64,000 bases of DNA from Galbula dea (Eukaryota > Chordata > Aves > Piciformes > Galbulidae), in contig VWZX01006533.1 in assembly GCA_013399015.1 (NCBI GenBank), positions 1 to 64,000 of the forward strand, given 5' to 3'. Position numbers and translations under genes: made by a program. The first letter of the stretch is position 1. Every line of letters starts with the position of its first letter. Positions 43,183 to 53,517 of the stretch are shown one piece after another. Under the pieces are notes generated by a model. That model was not told the DNA's origin. It saw only the letters and a list, made by a program, of their open reading frames with translations, and searched no databases.

Positions 43183-43339
43183 CTGTCTCCAGGGGTTGGT
43201 GTGTGTAGGAGCTGGAGCAGAGGTCTGTGGTCAGAGTCCCATGGCAGGGTGGAGCCTTGCTGCCCACTCCCAGCCCCTCACCCCTCTGGGCTGCCTGCCT
43301 CAATTTCCAGTTGTAAACTGGGCAAAGATCTCTGGTTCT
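43183..43339. other. Short unique segment
   Basis: No feature seen. Confidence 0.5.
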
Positions 43340-43490
43340 TGGAGAGATTGTGGAGTCTCCTTGTGTGGAGAGATTCCAAGCCCAGCTGGAGGTGACCCTG
43401 GGCAAGCTGCTGTGGGTGCCCTTGCTTTAGCAGGGGTTGGGCTGGATGATCCCCAGAGGTCCCTTCCAATCCATGCTGGGGTTCTAGGGG
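43340..43490 (+). mobile_element. CR1 3' end (group C), short
   Basis: 'tggagtctccttgtgtggag', 'gattccaagcccagctggag', 'tgcccttgctttagcagggg' and 'gatccccagaggtcccttcc', ending 'ccatgctggggttctagg'. Confidence 0.93.
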
Positions 43491-45550
43491 TTGTCTTGTT
43501 CCTGAATTCTCCCCATGATGTATAAATCCTTTATCAACAGTGGGAGTTACTTACTGATGGTTTAATGAGCTATGGCCCAGAATGTTCCAAACTGCAGCCT
43601 CCAAACCCATTGCTAATTAGGCACTGGAGCCACTAATCTAATTTTAGCCAGCAACTGAATTTATTCCTGGCAGAATAGACTGTACTTTAAATCTCATTCA
43701 AGAGCCACTGAGATCCTCTTCACAAATTAAAAATATGAAATTAAAAATAGATTGAGTTTGTTTCTGCATCATTAAAGTCATCCTGAGCACAGGGGAATCG
43801 AGCCCCATGGCTTTGTGGTCTCCACTGGAGGCTGCTTGCTGCTGGAAGCATGATCCCAGCCCTCTCCCCTTCTCCATGGCTGGCAAACTCAGCTGGAAAT
43901 GCTGCAGCAGCCTGGGTGGATGTGGGCCATGGGATGGCAAGAGGAGGAGGGGAGGCACCAGGTAGATGTAGGGATGGGTTCAGGTATCTTGAGAGAGGAG
44001 GATTTAAGTGACTAGCAATAAGCCAGTGCAGAGATAGGGGCTGCAGGATGGGAATCTGGATGCTAACTGATCTGCTAATAGAAGGAAAGGGAAAGAAATA
44101 TTCCTCTCAACCCTGGACTTGATGAGTTCCTGGGCTGAAGGAACCTTCTCTGCACATGTTGGCAGCCAGGCTGGCAGGGATGGGGTGACTGCTAGAGGGT
44201 TTGTGTCAGGGGAAGCAGCAGGGCTCTGAGGGGTTGTGTGTGAGCATCCTGTGCTGATGTACCCGAGGAACAGCAGCTAGATGGCAGAGTCATCTCACCC
44301 TGCAGAGAGTCACCACAGACCCTCCTGCAGTCTGAGCATCCCTGGAAAGGGGAGTGGGGGACACCCTGCCCCAGCCTGGCACCTCCCCAGCACTTCAAGG
44401 GGAAGGATTCAGCTTCTGCTCAAGGTCAGGAGGGGTCTGAGGAGCACTGAGCCTCCCCTGGGCTTTGGCTTTGGTCCTGGGTCCCTCTGGTGTGAGCCAT
44501 GATTGGGCTCCTGGCTCAAAAGTGTGTTGTGATAATGAAGGCAATTCAAACAAACCCAAAAATGGCAGGCTTAAAAAATTCTGAGGAGGGCAGAGTTGGT
44601 CTGGTGTGCTGACAGGATTGGTCCCTGCAAGGAGAGAAGGGAATTGCAGCCCAGCTGCTTTGGTTGGGGAAGGAAAGCCAAGACTGGGCACTCCAGCACT
44701 GGAGCTGATGGCAGGTGATGGGGGGGGGAGGTGGACAGGCACCACCATGGGCTTAGAAATATAACATAGAGACAAACCAATGTTGTGTGTTCCTGTTTAG
44801 GGCTTTTATTCACTGGGAAAGCAAAATATTGCAGGAGCAGAAATTTCTTCTACTTTTTTTTCCCCAGTGCCAGTCAGTCACTGCTGTCTAGGTGACACCT
44901 GCCACCATGCCTGGCTTTGGTGGGCAGGGAAGGAGCCAGCATCCACCCAGCAGCACTCCCTGACCCCAGATGCCTCCACATTTACTCCTTTTTTATTTAG
45001 GATATTTTACTAGAAGAGCTGCTACCCCCCTGCCCTGCCCCACCATGCTGTCATCCTCCTCTCTCCTGCTGCCACCTGACCCCTCAGATGTCTCCTCCTT
45101 TCCTGGTAAGGGAGCATTAAAGAGATCTGCTCTGGCCACTCTGTGGCTTCTCTTTGCTTCTGCTGGACTCTCACCAGGTTAAAAGCTCATGCAGTTTGTT
45201 CCTTGGGCTTTTGGAGCTCAGAGGTTGGGGGAAACAAGAAGAATGAAATAAATCTCCCTCTTGTCCCTGTTTCAATTCCCAGAAGACTTTGTTTGGCTTT
45301 CAGTGGTTTCTAGGCACAGCATGTGGGAAAGGTTGTGTCCTGACCAGCATTGGGTGCAGGCCCCCAGTAGCCTTGTGCAGAAGCTGCTCCTCAGGCTTCA
45401 CAGATCCTGAGCACTTGGGACAAAAATAAAAGATGCTTTTGTTTTCTTTCTTATAGACATTAATATCAACACCAACATCTAACCTGATTCCCATCACCTA
45501 GGTTTGGAGAGATCTTGGTCTTCAAGGAGAGGTGGAGGAGCAAAGATCTC
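43491..45550. other. Non-coding; AT-rich block 43540-43770; G9 run at about 44720
   Basis: The AT-rich block has 'ccattgctaattaggcactg', 'ctaatctaattttagccagc' and 'tgaaattaaaaatagattga'. G homopolymer at about 44720-44728. The frames at 44395-44775 have no recognisable products. The final 5 bp (45546-45550, ATCTC) are the left target-site duplication of the solo LTR. Confidence 0.45.
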
Positions 45551-46306
45551 TGTTGGCTGTGCTGGTGTGAGCCAGAGCAGAGCTGCTGTGCTCAGGGATT
45601 GGAGTTCTCAGCTCAGGCTCTTCTCAGGGCTGCACTTGCTGCAGCTCCCAGCAGCTTCTCCCACACAGGCTCTGCTGCCGGCAGGGACAACACTCCATGG
45701 GCACAGTTCCTGCCAAGGCTTGGGCTGCACAAAGCCTCTGCCTTAGGCTTGCTCCTCTGCAGAGCAAGGGCACTGCTGCAGCTTCTGCCCCAGCTTGGGC
45801 TGCAGGGAGTCAGAGGTGGCAGCTGTGGGGAGGAGGGGACAGGAGAGGTGACCCTCAACTGCCCACCAAGGGATTGCAGCCCATGGCTGGCATCTTCAGG
45901 AGAGAGCTGAGAGATCCCCAGGCTCAAGCCTCTCCTTCTGTGGCCAGTGTCCCAGGAGGACTCTGTCCCTTCTGCCTTCCAGCCTCAGCCATGTGTTCCT
46001 GCACCCAGCTCCTGAATCCAGTTGCTTTCTGGCCCTGAGTCCAGCCTGGGCCTTGCCCAGTGCTGCCCCAGCATCAGTGGTGCCAGTGCTGCCCTTGCCC
46101 TCAGGCCTTGGCTTGGAGATTGCTTTGGATCTCTCTGGATCTCTGGCATTGCACGTTCTTTTTTCTATCCAAGCTGTTTCAGTTTCCTTTCCCAAGCCAT
46201 CAGTCTCTCTTCCTTCTTCCCTTTCTCTTCCCTTTGGGAAGGCAGAGGGCTTCAGAGAGAGCATCTGGCCCTGCTCTGCTGCCCAGCCCTGCCCTGCCCA
46301 CTGACA
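45551..46306 (+). mobile_element. LTR-like repeat, copy 4: putative solo LTR with 5-bp target-site duplication
   Basis: 756 bp. It begins TGTTGG and ends CTGACA, the TG...CA ends expected of an LTR. It is flanked by ATCTC at 45546-45550 and again at 46307-46311. No internal retroviral gene, primer-binding site or polypurine tract is attached, so it fits a solo LTR left by recombination between two LTRs. I see no clear TATA box or AATAAA inside. A pyrimidine-rich part lies at about 46150-46250. The family is unassigned; a 5-bp duplication fits ERVL- or gypsy-type integration. Confidence 0.75.
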
Positions 46307-46832
46307 ATCTCATAAACTGAAGAATGATTTGCAGCTTTCACTCCTTTAATCCAGTGTTTTTCTGTCCTGTGATGACTAAAGCACTGACACTGTCATTTTT
46401 TCCCCTCCCCTGCATTCTTGTGAGCCTCCAGAGTAACCAAAGGTTCAGATGTGTGTTGTCCAGCTGGGTTTGGGTTTTACCCAGGCTTGAGCAGTCTCTG
46501 TACCTCCTCTAGATGATGGTTTCAGAATGGGGCTAATGGGAGTCAATTATTGAAACATCTTGGCACTAGGGAGTGCTCTGGGGATTTATCATCTGAGCAC
46601 TTCATTAAATATCTTCCTTTGGGGGTGATAATCTGACACAAACTGCCTCCTCTTTTCACCCCCTGACTGCAGTGGAGTCCCCAAAGTTGTGCCTTGAGAT
46701 TTGCTGCAATACTTGGGACTGGAGATGTCAGTGAAGCTTGGGAATGGTTCATGGGTTCCTTGGCTCTCCCACAGGCTCAACAGAGCTGCTTCCAGGCAGG
46801 GCAGAAGTAGCTTGGACAGAGAAGGAGACTGG
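46307..46832. other. Non-coding, nothing recognised
   Basis: Unique sequence between the solo LTR and the minisatellite; begins with the right ATCTC duplication. Confidence 0.5.
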
Positions 46833-47400
46833 TGATTTATTATTGCAGAAGACAACCCCAGAAAGACAGTCTAGAAAAAGATAATTAATTAACTAGTGCA
46901 AAAGACCAGCCTCTGTTAATAACTAATAATTGCCTGTTATTGCTAGAGCATTATACAGAGTGGTCTTTTGCACTAATTAATTATTAGTTCTGGAGTTTGT
47001 ATTATTGCAAAAGGCTACCCTAGGTGATAATGAGTAATTAGCTGCTTCTAGAGTATCATTGCAAAAGACCACCCTAGGTAATAATCTTTCATTTCTAGAG
47101 TATTTATTGCAAAGGACTAGCCCAGGTATTAATTATTACCTCTTGTCTCTAGACTCTTTATTACTGCAGCCCTCCCCTAGATGCTACTTCGTCATTATCC
47201 TTTAGTTTTAAAGTATTTATTATTGCAGGAGGCCACCTTAGATGATGATAATTATTAGTTCTGGAGTACTTCATGTTGCAAAAGACCAGCCCATATAATA
47301 ATGAATAATTACCTATTTCCAGAAGACTACTCCAGATAATAATTAATTATTATCTTATTTCTAGAGCATTTACTATTGCAGAAGACCACCCCAGTTCTTC
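46833..47400. repeat. AT-rich minisatellite, period about 53 bp (41-59), about 10-11 units, one inverted
   Basis: Each unit carries 'ttattgcaaaagaccaccc', then 'taggtaataat', an AT run with TTAATTAATTA, and 'ttctagagtat'. The GCARAAGAC-type anchor occurs at about 46845, 46898, 47007, 47061, 47109, 47166, 47225, 47278, 47319 and 47378. Between 46898 and 47007 one unit is inverted ('tggtcttttgcactaattaa' at 46961). Units are diverged, so the array is not recent. Confidence 0.88.
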
Positions 47401-48326
47401 TGTTATTGGGTGTCAATGTGACCACAGTTTCTCCTGGACCCACTCTCATTTTGGCTCCCTTGGTAGCTACCTCAGAGTCATAAATGATGGTGTTCTCCTG
47501 TGTGGTCTCAGTTCACCAACCATGCCAATCTCAGGAGTCTGAACCGTGGGCTATGATCTGATCACTCCTTCCCTAAAGGTCACTGAGATCCAGGTCCCAC
47601 TTCTTCCAGCTGGTAGCCTGCCCTTTCCAGGGAGGAATCCAAAGCAGTTCCTCCTGCCCTCTGGAGCTGCTGAGGAGCAGGTGGTGTCACCTACCAGAGA
47701 TCAGAAGAGCACCCCAGCAAACAGGGAACCCTGAGTTTCTCCTTCACCAGGGTCCAGTAAGTCTTTGCGGACCTCTTCCCCACCAGGTCACTCCTGCAGC
47801 ATGTTCTGCTGCTCTCTTCTTTCCACCTTCTCCAGGTCTTCTTTTGCACTGAGAATGAGAGTAATTAGCACTGAACACTTCTGATGAATGCTTGTCCAAC
47901 TCTGCTCATGCACACTGAGACCTCTTCCAGAAAGGACATCAATTGCCTATGGCTTTGAGTTGTTATTTGGACTTCTCCACAGTAGCTTGCTTGAGAGGAG
48001 AGATGTTCTACCCACGGGGGGTCTTCTGGCTGCTTCAAGCAGCTGGGACATCCTGGTGACTAATAATTGGTTCTGCAGAGGACAGGATATTTGGCCAGAA
48101 AAAGTAAGACTATAAATAGGCAAAAAGCACATGGAAGGGAGAAAGGAATCGGTTAGCTGGGGTTTGAAAGCTAGGGACTCTTCAGCAGAACAGCTGGGTC
48201 CCATAAGTCTGGGAAGAATGAGGGCAAGAGGGATCTGTGTGTGTGGCATGCAGCAGAGGAGAAGACCAGGGTTTGCATGAGAGAGGATTTCCTGGAGCTT
48301 GGGAAGTGTCCATTTTCAGAACACAA
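47401..48326. other. Non-coding, nothing recognised
   Basis: No gene or repeat supported; short frames only. Confidence 0.5.
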
Positions 48327-48400
48327 AGGTTGGAGCAGACATCTAAGATCAGAGAGTCCAACCATCAACCTAGCACATCCATGCCACTAAACCAACCTAC
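48327..48400 (-). mobile_element. CR1 3' terminus, degraded
   Basis: 'aaggttggagcagacatcta', 'gagtccaaccatcaacctag' and 'catccatgccactaaaccaa'. The last 75 bp of a group A-like copy in reverse. Confidence 0.83.
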
Positions 48401-50009
48401 ACCTTCAGTGAAACCAGCATCTGGGATGAGTTAGCCAAAGGTCCACCTCAGCAGGGTGTGGAATGAGATGTGAAACTCCCATCACCAAAGAGTTGGTCAG
48501 GGTCAAGTCATGTTGATCCAGACCTTGTTGGGAGTCTTGATAACTTAGTGGCATCACCACACTTCCCTGGTTGGTTGCTTGCATTTTGTGACCTGGGGAG
48601 GTGAGGATCCCACCCCTGCTGGGCAAGAGCTTATTAACTTCTGTGTCTTAACCTCACTAAGAAGGTGCTTTTGAACACCAAATGTCAGGCAAAAGCCTCC
48701 TCTCTGTAGCTTCTCTGAGAGGTGAGAGCAGCCTTGATGTCATCAGCATGTTCCATCTCGAGCTCCTTTGGCAGAAAGATGCTGCTGGTAATTGTGGCAG
48801 TGTCTAAATTCTCCCCAGCTGAAGCCTGCAGGGGAGACTTGGCCCAAATGCTCCAGGTGCTAAGGATGGAGATGGCCATGGCTGACCAGAGAGAACACCC
48901 ATTGCTGGTGGCCCTTATCTAAGGGTGCTTCCAGGCCATCTTGGTCTGAAGGCTTCAGGAGAGGCTCAACCCAAGCAGTCTGTAGGAAACTTGGAGCTGT
49001 TGCCAGCTTTCTGTCTCTTGATGTATCCAAGTGTACTCTAGAGGCTTCAGCACAAACCATGCTGCTTTCACCATGCTTTAGCTTCCTGGATCTGAGGTAG
49101 ATGACCCAGATCCTGCACATCTGGGGATGTTTCTGGAACATCTGTTGGTCATATCTCCCCATTGCTCAGGTGGCATCCTAACAACAGCTTTCTGAATTGG
49201 TTTGCGTTTTTATGGCCATATAGATGGGGTTTTTTTTCCCCCAGGTCAACTTTAAAATCCCTTGAGGGATGAAGCTTCATCATTTAGGTGCTTCCCAAAT
49301 CAACATGACCTTCCTGTAACTGTCAGGAGCCAGTTCCAGAGCAGTCTTACCTACCAGGAGCATCTTGTCTAGGGTCAGTATCTGGGCACCTGCAGGATTC
49401 ATTTTTCTCTTTCTAAGCATTCCACTACTTCTGGGTACTCATTGGGTTGAGTAGAAACATCTAGAAGCTTAAGAGGGCTCCAACTTAGTTTTATATTTGG
49501 TTGGTAATAAGCTCAACTCCATAGCTAGCAGATGCATGTTCTAGACAGAGGAGATGGACTTCATAAGCACAGAGTCTGTTACAAAACCTAATTCTCCTAA
49601 CAAGCAGATGGGTGGATTTTGTGTCCTATTGATCTCAGAATTACCTGACTGATGCCCAAAATCAATCACAGACCTACTGAGCACTCACCAGACAGGATCC
49701 TTTTTATTAAGCCTGCCTGTGATTGATAGTTCTGCCATTAGTGTTAATGTAGACTTAAAACATCAATACTTGATTCTAACACCTTCCAAGTGGGATTGAT
49801 TCTTCCTTATCTCAGCTCCTTGTGCATGGACACCCCTCAGACATTGCCTGGTGCTCACATGGAGGCATTTGCTGGAGCCAAGCTCCAACACAGCAAAGCT
49901 GTTGGTTTGTGTTGAAGTTCTCATGCTGGGGCAGCACCTTCTGTACCCATGAGAACAAAACATGGACCCTACCTCTTAGGTGGCTTCTTAACAGGAGACC
50001 TCCTTGCTA
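48401..50009. other. Non-coding, repeat-poor; 11-bp inverted repeat at 49661/49717
   Basis: Short open frames only. The inverted repeat ATCAATCACAG ... CTGTGATTGAT (49661-49671, 49717-49727) contains PBX-type TGATTGAT cores. Confidence 0.45.
49661..49727. promoter_or_regulatory. Paired inverted TGATTGAT (PBX-like) motifs
   Basis: Perfect 11-bp inverted repeat with 45 bp between arms. TGATTGAT is the known core of PBX/HOX composite sites. The function is inferred only from the motif. Confidence 0.25.
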
Positions 50010-50155
50010 TCTACAGCTCCCTGAGAGGAGGTTGGAGCCAGGTAGGGCTTGGGCTCTTCTCCCAAGGAGCAAGAGCTAGGACAAGAGGAAACAGCCTCAG
50101 GTTGCACCAGGGCAGGTTCAGATAAGATGTTGGCAAGAATTTCTTATCCAGGAGG
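50010..50155 (+). mobile_element. CR1 fragment (group A), 3' end displaced
   Basis: 'ctccctgagaggaggttgga', 'gacaagaggaaacagcctca' and 'ggttgcaccagggcaggttc', becoming unrecognisable after 'gaatttcttatccaggagg'. The matching 3' terminus lies 410 bp further on at 50568. Confidence 0.9.
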
Positions 50156-50567
50156 TGTGTTTTTCTGGTCTATGCACACATCTGCTGCTCTTCCCTCCTG
50201 GTTTTCCTTTCCAGCACTCATGGTTGTCTTTCAGACTTGACTACCAAGAAAGAGAGGTGGAAAGGCTCCTGCTGTTGCATGGGCTGACCTAAAATCCTGT
50301 CTCACAGCTTGTGCTCTTAGCTGCTTTTCACACAGCCCTGGCCAACTTAGCTGTTGTCAAGGGGAAGGCATTAGCATGAAGATCTCACTCCTTGGAGGAG
50401 CAAAGAGCTCTGTTCCCAGTGCTTCAGCCTGGAAGATATTTCTAGGGGTGGCAAGAGGCAACCTAAGATGTACTGGGCTTTTTGTGCACACAGTGGGAGT
50501 GAATTCAGGTGTTCCTTCAGACACCAGAGATGAACCCCTGCTCTGTGGCAGGGTGGGTCACAGCTGT
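50156..50567. other. Segment between two parts of one CR1
   Basis: About 410 bp of non-CR1 sequence between the 5' and 3' parts of a group A copy. No ends of an inserted element are recognised. Confidence 0.45.
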
Positions 50568-50660
50568 GTGCTGTGGAACCATGGCAGGGTTGGGTGGGCA
50601 GTGGTCTTGGACTTTGGTGATCTCAGAAGTCTTTTCCAGCCAGAATGATTCTATAATTCA
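50568..50660 (+). mobile_element. CR1 3' terminus (group A)
   Basis: 'gctgtggaaccatggcaggg', 'tcttggactttggtgatctc' and 'ccagccagaatgattctata'. Possibly the other half of the 50010-50155 insertion. Confidence 0.85.
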
Positions 50661-52387
50661 TCACTTACTGATTTATTCTTTGGAAGTTGCTGGTAGGATG
50701 GTGTGAGACCCAAGCACCTGAGGTGTGGTATCTCTGATTCCTTGTGATGCAAAGCATGTGTCCCATCAGGTGGTGAGAGCAAGGACAGGCAGCCCTGCTT
50801 GCTCCAGAAAGAGAGAGGTGACTGATCTGAAGCTGGTTCTTGAGATAGCCACAAGTGATTCATGCACAGGAAACCTCTGTGTGTGTGTGTGTGGTGTGTA
50901 GGTGTGTGTGTGTGAGGGGTCTCAAAGCCCTGGAGATGTGGACTGTCAAGGTCCAAAGATATGGGACATGTCCCAAGGAAAGGCTGCATTGTTGGTGTTG
51001 ATGAGGTGCTGGCACCATCTGTAAGCCTGGGCTCCACAGATGAATGCTGAACACAGACCAGCTACAAATTCTCTTTTTAGTTCTGGCTGGGATACCCTCA
51101 AAATCTGCAGCTTTGCTGCAGGTTGGGATGGGATCTGACCTTCTGACAGAGGCCCAGAGACCTCTCTGGGGCTTGGGGGCTGGAAGGAGCATGCTTTGCT
51201 TCAGAGCAGTTAGGGATCTCCAAAGCATGCTTCCAGACCATGTTAATTGGGGAAAAGGGATAATGGAATCTTCAGACCCCATTTCATGCTGTTTCCTGGG
51301 CTGTGCCTCTCTGAGGCTGGCATGGCTCCTGGGGTCTTCTGCTGACACCCAGCTATGTGGTGGGTGAATGGCTGAGGTGGGTCTGGAGCTCGGTGCTGAC
51401 TGATGCTCCTCTGCTTAATCAAAATCAACTCAGGTCCCCAGGCATCTCTACTGGCTGTTGTGGGCTTGAGGTTATCCTCTTATGCTAGAAACTCTTCAGA
51501 GTAGAGATTTTTCTCTTGGTGGTTGCCTGAAGGTGGGCAAAGAAGGACTTGAAGCTTGAAGGTCATCTTGAATGCACTTGCTTATTGCTGGCAGCCTGGG
51601 GTGAGGTCTCAGAGTCATGAGAAGGAGAAAGATCTGTGTGCTGTAATGTCCTGAGCTGGTGCTGAGCCCTCTGACAGCTGGGAAGAAGGTGGCTCAAATC
51701 CTCTGTCTTCTTCCTGGCTACCTTTTAGGAGGTTCTGGAGCTTTAAACACTCAAGGAAAGCAGGTGGAAGTCTCTCAGCCTTGGACTGTGATCACACTTT
51801 GGCTTTCTTCATATGCAGCATTTCACTCTAAACCCCAGAGAAGATCCAAGTGAGGCTGGTTAGATGTTGAGGTGCTGAGTGGGGGAGGAAACTCTCATCT
51901 GAAAGCCATTACTTGGACAATGTGAGAGGCATCATTGGTGCTGCTTAATGATGCACATGAGGCTTAAAATACTCAGAGATCTGTTCAGTAACAGGAAAAT
52001 CAGATTCTTTTGAACCCATGCAATTTTCCATCCAGTGTTTGGGGCATCAGAAGTGTTTCATGTGTCATTTATTTACAATAAATTAAGAATCTCTAGGAGG
52101 GATTTCACTGCTGGAAAAATTCTATTAGGAATAGAAAATGATTTTGATTGCTGCTTTTGTCTGTGGCTGTTCCTGCTGCACACTGTGCTTGGGCACTGGG
52201 TGATGCAGAGTAGAACTGGCTTGGCAGAGAGTACTCACAGATGATTATTTTTTCCCCTTTAGAAGTGTTTACAGTGAGGGAAAAATCAACTAAATTAAGT
52301 ACTAACATCTCTGTCCTCTCATGGCACTCAGAATCAGTGTCTGGGTAGCAGGCAGTGGTGGAGCTGAGTTGTTCTTTGTTTGCTACA
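50661..52387. other. Non-coding; (GT)n tract 50876-50914
   Basis: No gene supported. AT-richer block at about 51950-52140 with 'catttatttacaataaatta'. Frames on both strands near 50860-51370 are without recognisable products. Confidence 0.45.
50876..50914. repeat. Interrupted (GT)n microsatellite
   Basis: Runs of GT interrupted by 'ggtgtgtagg' in the middle. Confidence 0.95.
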
Positions 52388-52692
52388 GGGGTCAGGTTTG
52401 GGCTCCTCACTCCAAGAAGGACATTGAGGTGCTGGAGTGTGGCCAGAGAAGGGCAGGGAAGCTGGGGAAGGGTCTAGAGCACAAGTGTGGTGAGGAGCAG
52501 CTGAGGGAACTGGGCTTGGTTAGCCTGGAGAAGAGGAGGCTCAGGGGAGACCTTCTGACTCTCTGCAGCTCCCTGAGAGGAGGCTGTAGCCAGGTGGGGT
52601 TGGGCTCTTCTCCCAAGGAACAAGTGGTAGGGCAAGAGGAAACAGCCTCAGGTTGTGCTAGAGAAGGTTTAGGTTGGACATGGGGAGGTTGC
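52388..52692 (+). mobile_element. CR1 (group A), 3' end missing
   Basis: 'ggctcctcactccaagaagg', 'gggtctagagcacaagtgtg', 'gaggaggctgtagccaggtg' and 'gaaacagcctcaggttgtgc', stopping after 'ggtttaggttggacatgggg'. The terminal 220 bp are absent, and an A/C-rich tract follows. Confidence 0.94.
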
Positions 52693-53517
52693 TTAGGGTT
52701 AATATGTGATCAATGTTTTGGAGCTTAGAAAATAAAGATCTTGGCCAAAACAGCAACAAAGCAAGAAAAAACCCCCAACAAATTAAAAGTAGCCACACAA
52801 ACCCAAACCCAGAAATATACCAAAACCCACACAAACTCCCCCAAAACAGGCAAATCCCTGAGAAACCAACCCCTGGAAGGTGTCTGAAGGATGGAAAACT
52901 GCTGAATTTTAGGAGATCTATTAAAAAATAACTATTTTAGACTTCAGAGGTAAGTGAGTGCCTGAAATAGGTAATGTAAATAACTTGGAATCACTCAGAA
53001 ATTTGAGAATTGAATAATTGATGGAAGGATGAGAGTCTAATGGTGTAGAAAAAGGGTGGAATTATTAATGCTGCTAATGATGGGGAAGGAAAAAAACCCC
53101 TGCTAAAAGCTAAAGCATCAATAGGTAATGGGCTGAGGTTAGGAAGTGCATCCAGTGGAATATGAGGGATGTTAAAAAAGAAATGGGATTGCTTGAGGTG
53201 TGTAACCATTGCCATGGTCAACTTTACTTAAGTTGCAGAAGGCAACTGCTGACAACTTTTCTCCTCTGTGCCTCAGCAGAGCTGCTTCCTTCTGCAGATC
53301 CCTCCTAGCCCAGTGCAGGAGGGGCTGCCATGGATCTTCAGATGGGCAAAGTGCCCTGTTGAGAACTTGGGGACATCAAGAGAGTTCAATATCCTGATAT
53401 GGTTGGAAATGCTTATGCTGGAAGGTACTAGGAGAAGGAGCCTTGGGTGTTGGGTGCCCAGGAGAATTAGATGGCCACCAAAGTGTTGCCTCATCTGTTG
53501 TTTTGCAAGGTGCTGGT
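52693..53517. other. Non-coding; A/C-rich low-complexity tract 52740-52890
   Basis: On the plus strand 52740-52890 is almost free of T outside a few positions and very poor in G ('agaaaaaacccccaacaaat', 'cacacaaacccaaacccaga', 'ccaaaacccacacaaactcc'). The remaining sequence is AT-rich with no gene. Confidence 0.5.
52740..52890. repeat. Strand-asymmetric A/C-rich tract
   Basis: Repeated ACCC, AACCC and CACA words without a fixed period, right after a 3'-truncated CR1. It may be a degenerate simple repeat. Confidence 0.75.

Noticed and set aside
46833..47400. CRISPR array
   Set aside because: The regular spacing comes from a diverged eukaryotic minisatellite: the units are similar along their whole length, with no unique spacers between identical repeats.
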